NCBI GenBank assembly: GCA_030667765.1
Contig: DAOUVF010000171.1
Span: 1-6,691, forward strand
Reading direction: 5' to 3'
Length of the DNA stretch: 6,691 nucleotides
Source: Bacteroides sp.
Lineage (GTDB): Bacteria; Bacteroidota; Bacteroidia; Bacteroidales; SM23-62
Of the stretch, positions 1-6,255 are shown piece by piece (position 1 is the stretch's first letter; each line of letters starts with the position of its first letter). A model generated the notes under the pieces. The model was given only the letters and a program-made list of their open reading frames with translations, made no database searches and was not told the DNA's origin. The position numbers and the translations under genes were made by a program.

Positions 1-397
1 CACCAATAATAATGGTAGTACCAATAATAACAATCATTGTGACAAAATTAATCATGAGTACCATTGGTATTAGGCCAAGGAATTTTTCAATAATAATTTG
101 TTTTCTTGAAACAGGATTGGACATCAATACATCAATTGTTTTTGATTCTATCTCTTTAGAAACCATGGAAGCAGCAATAAAACCAAGGATGATTCCAAGG
201 ATAAGCACATAGAATATTTGATACATCTCAATGTTTAAAAAACCAATATAACTAGCCATGTCTTGATATCCTGGGATAAATGCAAATTGATCAAATATAC
301 CAGAGTTCATATCAGCCATCATATCCTTAAAAGCAGGATACATTCCTGCATACATCGCAGCCATTCCTGAAAAAAGAAGGGTTAGAATAAGTGTTGT
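1..397 (-). other. ABC-2 type transporter permease fragment (C-terminal part of the chimeric frame, partial)
   Basis: Residues about 297-428 of the frame contain three hydrophobic spans: roughly 298-315, 354-373 and 403-427. Between the second and third lies SKEIESKTIDVLMSNPVSRK (376-395), the cytoplasmic signature of ABC-2 membrane permeases, followed by a helix starting IIIEKFLGL. Other family-like features are GMAAMYAGMYPAF early and GFLNIEMYQIF before the second span. Such permeases pair with an ABC ATPase to export or move substrates across the cytoplasmic membrane; the substrate is unknown. Its own start is absent, because a normal permease of this kind would have a short cytoplasmic N-terminus before the first span. 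By hand count the segment is about 32% GC (128 of 400 bases), against about 44% in the adjoining stretches I counted. The sequence style reminds me of archaeal permeases, but that is impression only. Confidence 0.72.
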
Positions 398-1285
398 TTT
401 CCAGTTATCTTTTACACCGGCATTGATAATTTCCTGCGGGTAAAAATCATACATATGGAACCATAAATCATCCGCCCCGAATCCTATGTCACCGATACAA
501 TCCACCCTCCATCCCACTGGTATTTGAGAATTCGCGTACGTATTTGTTTCCTTATCCATCAATAATGCAATAATAGGAGTCTTTTTGAAAACATCAGTAT
601 ATGAATCAACCAGGGCTTCTCTAGTCTTCTGGCTCAGCAATTCAGAACCTGCACCCTCTCCCCAGGCCCCGACGATGGAAAGATCAATGGCTTCAAAATC
701 AGGGTGGCCATCATATCTTTCCCCAATAGCTCTTATAATTCCCCCGAAATAATATGCATATCGTGGATCTTCAGGATCAACAGCCCATTTTTTTACCGGA
801 CTGATATTATTCCATTCTTTACTCGGATCAACCATTTCACGGTACCAATCCGGCACATCCCTTTTATCATCAGTACCATAGGGAGCAATCCTGAGCAACA
901 GGGTCTGCCCTCTTGATCTGGCTGTTTCAAGGGCCTTGTCAAGCATATCCCAACGATATTTGCCCTGCTCAGGTTCCATAAACTTCCAGTAAATCCGCCA
1001 ATAGGCGATAGTGGTGGCGGGATGATCCTTGTTTGTAAGATCCCCGTCAAACTCCTGGTAATCGATGGGATATCCTTCGGTCCAGCCACTTCCATCATTT
1101 AGCTCATCTCCATTAAACCGTTGAAAAGTCATGAAACCAATGCCAGGATTGGTCAATACATCATAAATTTCCACAGGCCGTATTACAATTTCATTAACTG
1201 CAATTTGCGAAAAGCCATTGTAGCAGGATACAGAAAGAAGAATGGCCATCCAGCAACAAAACTTCCTTATTTGTGTACTTCTCAT
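1..1285 (-). CDS. Chimeric partial ORF: N-terminal half of a secreted DUF4832-type glycosidase-like protein joined in frame to an ABC-2 permease fragment
   Basis: The frame is open for 428 codons from an ATG at 1285 to the left edge with no stop. Residues 1-27 look like a Sec signal peptide (basic start, hydrophobic core, ending GFSQ). Residues 35-296 closely match the complete protein at 3581-5056: NPGIGF (47-52), TFQRFNGDE (53-61), HPATT (88-92), LRIAPY (131-136), WAVDPEDP (167-174), YDGHPDFEA (191-199), GAWGEGAGS (206-214) and HMYDFYP (277-283). This is the first part of a TIM-barrel glycosidase-like fold; Glu210 is a candidate acid/base. After W295-K296-T297 the protein no longer follows the paralogue, which continues towards VSFE, and becomes a hydrophobic ABC-2 permease sequence. 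The barrel is therefore incomplete and the second conserved Glu is missing. The product is unlikely to be a working glycosidase. I suspect an assembly chimera rather than a real fusion. The N-terminal half and its start are well supported. Confidence 0.8.
   Translation of the reverse strand, partial: MRSTQIRKFCCWMAILLSVSCYNGFSQIAVNEIVIRPVEIYDVLTNPGIGFMTFQRFNGDELNDGSGWTEGYPIDYQEFDGDLTNKDHPATTIAYWRIYWKFMEPEQGKYRWDMLDKALETARSRGQTLLLRIAPYGTDDKRDVPDWYREMVDPSKEWNNISPVKKWAVDPEDPRYAYYFGGIIRAIGERYDGHPDFEAIDLSIVGAWGEGAGSELLSQKTREALVDSYTDVFKKTPIIALLMDKETNTYANSQIPVGWRVDCIGDIGFGADDLWFHMYDFYPQEIINAGVKDNWKTTLILTLLFSGMAAMYAGMYPAFKDMMADMNSGIFDQFAFIPGYQDMASYIGFLNIEMYQIFYVLILGIILGFIAASMVSKEIESKTIDVLMSNPVSRKQIIIEKFLGLIPMVLMINFVTMIVIIGTTIIIG
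392..409 (-). other. Probable chimeric junction between glycosidase-like and permease sequence
   Basis: The switch falls at codons 293-298 (DNWKTT). The paralogue at 3581-5056 has DAWKKA at the same place, so DNWKT can belong to the glycosidase-like protein, while NWKTTL also makes a natural start to the first permease span. A short identical stretch, such as AACTGGAAAACA on the minus strand, would allow two unrelated sequences to be joined and would keep the frame. GC content changes here. Confidence 0.65.
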
Positions 1286-1310
1286 TTGATAAAAGGAATT
1301 ATTAATGGTG

Positions 1311-1329
1311 CTATTTTACTCAAAAATAG
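1311..1329. promoter_or_regulatory. Inverted repeat overlapping the minus-strand -7 element
   Basis: CTATTTT and AAAATAG form perfect 7-bp arms around a 5-base centre. The right arm covers most of the putative TATTTTTG element of the minus-strand gene, a position suitable for an operator. The arms are AT-rich and such repeats occur by chance in AT-rich spacers, so this is weak. No equivalent copy is seen at the second divergent promoter. Confidence 0.2.
1321..1328 (-). promoter_or_regulatory. Putative Bacteroidota -7 promoter element for the minus-strand gene starting at 1285
   Basis: On the minus strand this reads TATTTTTG, fitting the TAnnTTTG consensus of Bacteroidota primary-sigma promoters. 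It lies 35 bases before the ATG. I see no convincing TTG at the expected -33 position, so only the -7 part is supported. The 124-bp gap between the two divergent starts must hold both promoters. Confidence 0.4.
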
Positions 1330-1371
1330 ATAAATTATATTATTTCATAAGGTTTGTATATAGTTATTTTA

Positions 1372-1379
1372 TATTTTTG
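1372..1379 (+). promoter_or_regulatory. Putative Bacteroidota -7 promoter element for the transglutaminase-like gene at 1410
   Basis: TATTTTTG matches TAnnTTTG and lies 30 bases before the ATG. A TTTG at 1353-1356 is upstream, but the 15-base spacing is shorter than the usual 19-21, so the -33 assignment is doubtful. No Shine-Dalgarno sequence precedes the ATG; the leader is A/T-rich, as is common in this phylum. Confidence 0.42.
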
Positions 1380-1409
1380 TTCCACCTTTTTAACTGAAAT
1401 AATAACGTA

Positions 1410-2510
1410 ATGAAAGTTAAGTATTTATTTTTGGCTGCATTTTTAATACTCATTACTTGCAAAAATGCTGAATACACCGTCGAACCTGTTGATAATCCGC
1501 CATTTAAACCCAATGTTGAGTTCCTGGGATTCGAAGATTTAGGCCATCCCGGTTTTCAAAATTTAATCAATAAGTATAAGCTGGATACCATTTTTCATGG
1601 GGAAACGGATGAGCTGCAGAGGATCTTATTACTCAGGCAATGGATCAAGTCCGTTATTAAGATCGACGACTTTGGTGATCCTTATCCCGGGGGCGGTTCC
1701 GCGGAAGGAATTTTGGATGCAGCCCTGGAGGGAACGGGATTTCATTGTGGGCATTTCATGAAGGTCCAGAATGGCATCATGAATGCCTATGGGTATGTTA
1801 CCCGGACCCTGGGTGCCGGTCCCGGTGTAATGGGAGGTCCTGACGGACATCATGGAATCAACGAAATATGGCTGAATGATTATAATAAGTGGTTTTTATC
1901 CGATGCAAAATATGATCATCATTTTGAAAAAGACGGGATCCCGTTATCAGCCCTGGAAGTTCGTGATGAGTATTTGAAGAACAAGGCAGCGGATATCATT
2001 AAGGTAAAGGGTCCCGGCCGCATACCTACGGACAAAGATCCCGAAACAGGAACAAGCAAGGAACGCAGTGCCCAGACCTATACATGGATCGAGTATCATA
2101 CCCATAATGATATGTTTACCGCATGGCCGGATCATGAAACATTGTTAAGCATGTTTGCAGATGATTATTTTAACAATAATACATGGATATGGGGTGGCAA
2201 TCCCCACTGGGCCTATGATAAGCCCGAATTCATGAGGTTAGTGCAGGAGCGTGATGCCATAGACTGGACACCCAATACCATTGGTTCGGAGATCCAGATC
2301 GAGGGTGATGTTGCAATGATCAAGCTGACCTCAGAGACACCCAACTTGAAAGAATACCAGATGAAAGAGGGGTTGTCGGGGGACTGGCAACAGGTTGAGG
2401 ATTCTTTAAGTGTTGATCTGAAAAGGAAAAGACATGAATTGTATTTTCGCATCATGAACCTGGCTGGTGTAACCGGACCTGAACATAAAATTGTGATCAG
2501 TCAAAATTAA
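1410..2510 (+). CDS. Transglutaminase-like (Cys-His-Asp) lipoprotein, copy A
   Basis: The 366-residue protein begins with a lipoprotein signal peptide (MKVKYLFLAAFLILITC, acylated Cys17), so it should be membrane anchored outside the cytoplasm. The core carries a transglutaminase/papain-like triad: Cys113 in GFHCGHF, followed by a helix ending in GYVTR; His148 in DGHHGINEIW; and Asp165 in KWFLSDAKYD. This spacing is that of the transglutaminase-like superfamily, whose members are peptidases, amidases or cross-linkers; which one this is cannot be read from sequence. Residues about 285-366 look like a small beta-rich C-terminal domain. WIEYHTHNDMFTAWPD (226-241) is conserved in part in copy B. 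The start is chosen because it gives a complete lipoprotein signal and follows a -7 element. It is divergent from the glycosidase-like gene and probably co-transcribed with the gene at 2569. It is closely similar along its whole length to 5146-6255. The substrate is unknown. Confidence 0.85.
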   Translation: MKVKYLFLAAFLILITCKNAEYTVEPVDNPPFKPNVEFLGFEDLGHPGFQNLINKYKLDTIFHGETDELQRILLLRQWIKSVIKIDDFGDPYPGGGSAEGILDAALEGTGFHCGHFMKVQNGIMNAYGYVTRTLGAGPGVMGGPDGHHGINEIWLNDYNKWFLSDAKYDHHFEKDGIPLSALEVRDEYLKNKAADIIKVKGPGRIPTDKDPETGTSKERSAQTYTWIEYHTHNDMFTAWPDHETLLSMFADDYFNNNTWIWGGNPHWAYDKPEFMRLVQERDAIDWTPNTIGSEIQIEGDVAMIKLTSETPNLKEYQMKEGLSGDWQQVEDSLSVDLKRKRHELYFRIMNLAGVTGPEHKIVISQN

Positions 2511-2568
2511 GTCAGTTTTACGAACCATATTAAGGATTTTCCCGTATGCATAAAATAAAAACAAGGCC

Positions 2569-3579
2569 ATGCAAATCAAGGGAAAGTCTCAACAAAAATC
2601 CATTTTTAAGATCATGACAGTATTAATTTTTTCTTTAACAGTCCTGTGTATGTTATTTACCAATTGTAATGACGATAAAGAGACAAATCAGTATCCTGGC
2701 AATCAATCAACAATTGCCGACTACAGTGTAGCCAAGGAATCCGTTCTAAGGAGCATCCCGAAGGAATATATTGATAAGGCAAGAACTACCCTGCACATAG
2801 CCTACCAGCACACTTCGCATGGTACACAGGTCGCCAGGGGTTTATTTGGTTTACCTGACTACAAACAAGGAGATGATGTTTCCTTTGGCATAACAAATAA
2901 TTCTCCCGAGGCTGGCAAACTGGACTTTCATGACTATGCCATAGGCAGTTATGCTGCCCCCGGGGATGATGCTTCCGATTTGAGCAGGAACGAAACTGCC
3001 TTCATCCAGGCCACAAGGAACTTTCTGGACGATGATGCAAATGATGATATCAATGTAGTCATGTGGTCCTGGTGCAATATTGCCGATCATCTTCCTGCTA
3101 CAAATTATTTACCGGGAATGGATGAATTAATATCAGAATATGGTGAAGGGGGAACAAAGATCGGCAATGGAGCAGGCCAGAGACAGCATCCCGTGACCTT
3201 CATTTTTATGACAGGTCATGCCAACCAGGGAAGCAATACAGGAGACGGCAATCCGAAAAACCAGGCAAAACTAATTATTGACCATTGCATGAAGAATGGA
3301 TATTACTGCCTTGATTATTACAGCATTGACACTTATGATATGGGGGATAATTACTGGGAGGACACGGGTGATAATGGCAATTCGGATCTATATGGCGGGA
3401 ATTTCTATATTGACTGGCAAAACGCCCATGCACTCGGCACTGATTGGTACGAGAATAAGAGTTCACCCGGCGGATCAGTTGAATTCGGGGCACATAACAC
3501 CCAGCATATTACCGCCAACAGGAAAGCCTATGCGATGTGGTGGATAATGGCCCGTGTAGCCGGATGGGACGGGATGTAG
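2569..3579 (+). CDS. Uncharacterised exported lipoprotein with SGNH-hydrolase-like features
   Basis: The 336-residue protein has a basic N-terminus, a hydrophobic core and a lipoprotein-type Cys33 (LFTNC, an imperfect lipobox), so surface or periplasmic anchoring is likely. An internal Met16 would lose the basic residues before the core, so I keep the first ATG. The mature part opens with a beta-strand and HIAYQHTSHGTQV (76-88), then INVVMWSWCN (161-170), VTFIFMTGHANQG (209-221), YYCLDYYSIDTYD (245-257) and a C-terminal NRKAYAMWWIMARVAGWDG (317-335). This order resembles a little-studied family that I associate with SGNH/GDSL-type esterase folds; Ser83 or the nearby His residues could be active-site residues, but this is inference. 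It starts 58 bp after the transglutaminase-like gene with no visible terminator or promoter between, suggesting one transcript. Its stop lies one base from that of the opposing gene. Confidence 0.72.
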   Translation: MQIKGKSQQKSIFKIMTVLIFSLTVLCMLFTNCNDDKETNQYPGNQSTIADYSVAKESVLRSIPKEYIDKARTTLHIAYQHTSHGTQVARGLFGLPDYKQGDDVSFGITNNSPEAGKLDFHDYAIGSYAAPGDDASDLSRNETAFIQATRNFLDDDANDDINVVMWSWCNIADHLPATNYLPGMDELISEYGEGGTKIGNGAGQRQHPVTFIFMTGHANQGSNTGDGNPKNQAKLIIDHCMKNGYYCLDYYSIDTYDMGDNYWEDTGDNGNSDLYGGNFYIDWQNAHALGTDWYENKSSPGGSVEFGAHNTQHITANRKAYAMWWIMARVAGWDGM

Positions 3580-3580
3580 G

Positions 3581-5056
3581 TCAATAGATTTCCAGTTTAT
3601 CCAGGGTATACCATCCGTCAGGGGTCCTGCCTTCGTTGGCTAAACTGATACGGGGCTCTGACAGTAAGGGATCAAGGATGCCAATTTGCAGCTCATATAT
3701 TCCAGGCTTAATGTCACCAGGGATAAAGACAGCATCTTCATATACAATGTCTCCGGGGAGCCATTCTTTGATCTCTGCAGTGGTCGGCAGGATAATTTCA
3801 TGATCCCCATTTACAAGCCTGAGTGCAAGAACATAATTTCCATAACAGGGGGCAACTCCCTTATTTTCCCACCATGACTGAAAAGAAAATTTCCCATTAT
3901 GCCGGACTGTAGCCGGATAACTGAATTTCCTCAGCACAAACCTGTATCCCATCTTTTTCAACCAATCATTGATCAATGGTTCCCATTCCTCCGGCACCTG
4001 AGAGGACTTTGCATTAAAAGAGGAAATATGCCATTTCAGGCTCTGCTCAATGATATATCTCACCTCATCCGGTCCATATCGATGGGATTTTTTCCAGCTC
4101 GGGAAAGTCCCGCAAATCTCAAAACTCACATGTGCTTTCTTCCAGGCATCCTGCATGTTATAATTGGCAATGGCCTGTGGATAATAATCATACATATGGG
4201 TCCAGCCGTTTTGTTCATCAGCCCAGAATCCGAGATCACCCAGGCAATCCTGCCGCCAGCCTACAATTGCCTTCGAGGTGATATATTCATTGGCTTTTTC
4301 ACCATGTAACAGAACGATGAGGCGTGTTTTCCTGAAAGATTCAATATATGGATCTATCAGGTTCTGCATCGCTTCAGTGCTTAATAATTCGGTCCCGCCA
4401 CCTTCCCCTGCCCAGCCAATAATTGACAGATCAACAGCTTCAAGATCAGGATGACCGTCATAACGTTTCCCCAATTCCCGGATCATCTTTCCAAAACACC
4501 CGGCATAAAGCGGGTCCTCCGGATCAACCACCCATTTTACATGCCGGAACTCTCTTTCATTGCCAACCATCTCACGATACCATGAGGGAACATCCCAGTT
4601 GGCTTGCCTTTTGTATGGTGCGATGCGCAGGATCAGCGTTTGTCCATGCGCATGTGCAAGTTTTAGCAATTCATCAATGTAATCCCATTGATATTCCCCC
4701 CGTCCGGGTTCGATTACCTTCCACAGGATCCTGAAATAGGCCAGTGTGGTGGCCGGATGATTAATATTTCGAATATCATTCATATCGTTCCTGTACCTTT
4801 CCAGGTCAGCGCTTCCAAGTACATCCTGGTTCGCCTTGTGATTGTCACCATTAAACATCTGGAATGTACTGAACCCTATCCCCGGATTTATAAGCACATC
4901 ATCAATTTCAACCGGTCTCACAGTCCGGATGCCCTCAGGTATTTGTGCAAATGACTGATATGGTATCAGGCTGAACATCAAAATGCCGAAAAAGATTAAG
5001 ATTGATGCCCTTATTAAACCAGAAACCAGGCTTAAATGAGGATTCTTTGCAATCAT
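3581..5056 (-). CDS. Secreted DUF4832-type, TIM-barrel glycoside-hydrolase-like protein (complete copy)
   Basis: This 491-residue protein has a long signal peptide (core about 19-33, ending SFAQ at 35-38), so it is exported. Residues about 45-375 look like a TIM barrel: NPGIGFSTFQMFNGD (57-71), LAYFRILWKVIEPGRGEYQWD (begins 105), LILRIAPY (141-148), the GWAGEGGG stretch (214-221) with candidate acid/base Glu218, HMYDYYP (287-293), and VSFEICG (310-316) with Glu313 as a possible second catalytic residue. Residues about 380-491 form the beta-sandwich end typical of DUF4832 proteins (WWENKGVAP, WLPGD, GIYELQIGI, DGWYTLDKLEI). Family members are treated as putative glycosidases without a settled substrate. 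It is the full-length relative of the truncated copy at 1-1285 and serves as a guide to what that copy lacks. It is divergent from transglutaminase-like copy B (89-bp gap). No strong -7 element is visible on its side. The GWAG order differs from GAWG in the other copy. Confidence 0.85.
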   Translation of the reverse strand: MIAKNPHLSLVSGLIRASILIFFGILMFSLIPYQSFAQIPEGIRTVRPVEIDDVLINPGIGFSTFQMFNGDNHKANQDVLGSADLERYRNDMNDIRNINHPATTLAYFRILWKVIEPGRGEYQWDYIDELLKLAHAHGQTLILRIAPYKRQANWDVPSWYREMVGNEREFRHVKWVVDPEDPLYAGCFGKMIRELGKRYDGHPDLEAVDLSIIGWAGEGGGTELLSTEAMQNLIDPYIESFRKTRLIVLLHGEKANEYITSKAIVGWRQDCLGDLGFWADEQNGWTHMYDYYPQAIANYNMQDAWKKAHVSFEICGTFPSWKKSHRYGPDEVRYIIEQSLKWHISSFNAKSSQVPEEWEPLINDWLKKMGYRFVLRKFSYPATVRHNGKFSFQSWWENKGVAPCYGNYVLALRLVNGDHEIILPTTAEIKEWLPGDIVYEDAVFIPGDIKPGIYELQIGILDPLLSEPRISLANEGRTPDGWYTLDKLEIY

Positions 5057-5087
5057 AAATATATGTTTTAACAGGTTTGGATCCTGA

Positions 5088-5119
5088 TTGAAGTATACAG
5101 GATAAATTTAATATATTTG
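5088..5119 (+). promoter_or_regulatory. Bacteroidota-type promoter for transglutaminase-like copy B
   Basis: TTG at 5088-5090, a 21-base spacer and TATATTTG at 5112-5119 fit the TTG / TAnnTTTG pattern of Bacteroidota well. The -7 element is 26 bases before the ATG at 5146, giving a short A/T-rich leader without a Shine-Dalgarno sequence. This is the best promoter in the window. Confidence 0.55.
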
Positions 5120-5145
5120 CCTTTAAAACATTATAAAATAATGAT

Positions 5146-6255
5146 ATGAAAGCAAAAATTATTGTAATAGGCCTGGCAATCTTAGCACTTTCTTGCGAAA
5201 GCAGGCAATATTTTATTGCGGAAGTTGATAATCCGGTATATAAACCAAATATGGTTTTCCAAACCATGGAGGATCTGTCAAACCCGGAATTCAGGCATTT
5301 GATTGAAAAATACCAGCTTGATACCATCTTTCATGGAGAGACCGATGAATTTAAAAGGATATTATTACTGCGGCATTGGATAAAATCCGTGATCAAAATT
5401 GAAGATCACAGTCCCCATTACAGCGGAGAAGGATACGCCGAGGGTATTCTCGATGCTGCGCTGGGAGGAGAAGGGTTCCATTGTGGCCATTTTATGGTTG
5501 TACAGAATGGCATTATGAATGCCTACGGATACCTGACAAGAGCTCTTGGTGCGGGACCAGGGATCCGGGGAGTGGAAGGGCCGGACGGGCATCATGGCAT
5601 CAACGAGATCTGGATAAACAAGTTTAATAAATGGGTACTATCAGATGCTAAATACGATCATCATTTTGAAAAGACCAGTATCCCGCTCTCTTCACTGGAA
5701 ATACGGGATGAATACCTTAAAAATAAGGGGGCAGATATTTTGCTTGTTCAGGGACCGGAACGCAGGAGTATTGATTTTAATGAGGAGATGCAAAGGCCAA
5801 AGGTAAGCTTTGCCCGCACCTATACCTGGATAACCTGGCAGGGCAACGGAGATTTTTTCAGCGCCTGGCCCGATCATAGCGGGAAAGTGGTCATGTATGA
5901 AGATGATTTCTATACTGCCAATATTTGGGTCAGGGATGGGAAACCTTGCTGGATCTATAATAATATGGATGTCATGAGTCTTATCCAGGATCGGGACCAT
6001 ATTGAATGGACTCCCAACACCATTTCAACAGAGGTAGATATTGAAGGAAGCAGTGCAAGCATCCGGCTGATATCTGACACCCCAAACCTGAAAGAATACC
6101 AGGTAATGGAGTCTTCTTCGGGGGACTGGTCCAAAACAGGTGAAAATTTCACCCTCGATCTGAAAATGAAAAAGTATGAGCTGTCATTCCGGACAGTAAA
6201 CCTTGCCGATGTTGCTGGACCTGAACACAGGGTTATTATTGACAGCGAGTTATGA
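5146..6255 (+). CDS. Transglutaminase-like (Cys-His-Asp) lipoprotein, copy B
   Basis: The 369-residue protein has a lipoprotein signal (LALSC, acylated Cys17). It shares the layout of copy A along its length, with clearly more than half of positions identical by eye. The triad is Cys113 in GFHCGHF, His150 in DGHHGINEIW and Asp167 in KWVLSDAKYD. Stretches identical in both copies include LDTIFHGETDE (58-68), AEGILDAAL (98-106), VQNGIMNAYGY (119-129), SDAKYDHHFEK, RDEYLKNK, WTPNTI and TPNLKEYQ. Copy B has two extra residues (VE) before GPDGHH. The least conserved stretch is about 200-225, between the core and the TYTWI segment. A beta-rich C-terminal domain (about 288-369) follows. The enzyme class within the superfamily (protease, amidase or cross-linker) is unknown. 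It has its own promoter and a stop that overlaps the start of the next gene (ATGA), so the two should be translated together. Confidence 0.85.
   Translation: MKAKIIVIGLAILALSCESRQYFIAEVDNPVYKPNMVFQTMEDLSNPEFRHLIEKYQLDTIFHGETDEFKRILLLRHWIKSVIKIEDHSPHYSGEGYAEGILDAALGGEGFHCGHFMVVQNGIMNAYGYLTRALGAGPGIRGVEGPDGHHGINEIWINKFNKWVLSDAKYDHHFEKTSIPLSSLEIRDEYLKNKGADILLVQGPERRSIDFNEEMQRPKVSFARTYTWITWQGNGDFFSAWPDHSGKVVMYEDDFYTANIWVRDGKPCWIYNNMDVMSLIQDRDHIEWTPNTISTEVDIEGSSASIRLISDTPNLKEYQVMESSSGDWSKTGENFTLDLKMKKYELSFRTVNLADVAGPEHRVIIDSEL

Noticed and set aside
12..212. Plus-strand open frame of 66 codons at the left edge
   Set aside because: It lies opposite the permease segment, which is a far better coding frame, and its product has no recognisable features.
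793..1098. Minus-strand open frame of 101 codons
   Set aside because: It overlaps, in another frame, the glycosidase-like region that matches the paralogue at 3581-5056 residue for residue in many blocks; it is a shadow.
2511..2568. Possible terminator or promoter between the transglutaminase-like and SGNH-like genes
   Set aside because: No stem followed by a T-run and no TAnnTTTG element could be found in these 58 bases, so read-through is the simpler view.
3899..4309. Plus-strand open frame of 136 codons
   Set aside because: It is antisense to the well-supported DUF4832-type gene and shows no domain motif.
5129..5143. Inverted repeat CATTAT-AAA-ATAATG just before the ATG at 5146
   Set aside because: The arms are 6 bp and AT-rich in an AT-rich leader, with a 3-base centre; chance is likely and nothing similar is present upstream of copy A.
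4935..5327. Minus-strand open frame of 130 codons spanning the divergent intergenic region
   Set aside because: It covers the promoter region and the start of transglutaminase-like copy B in antisense, has no export or domain features, and is best explained as chance.
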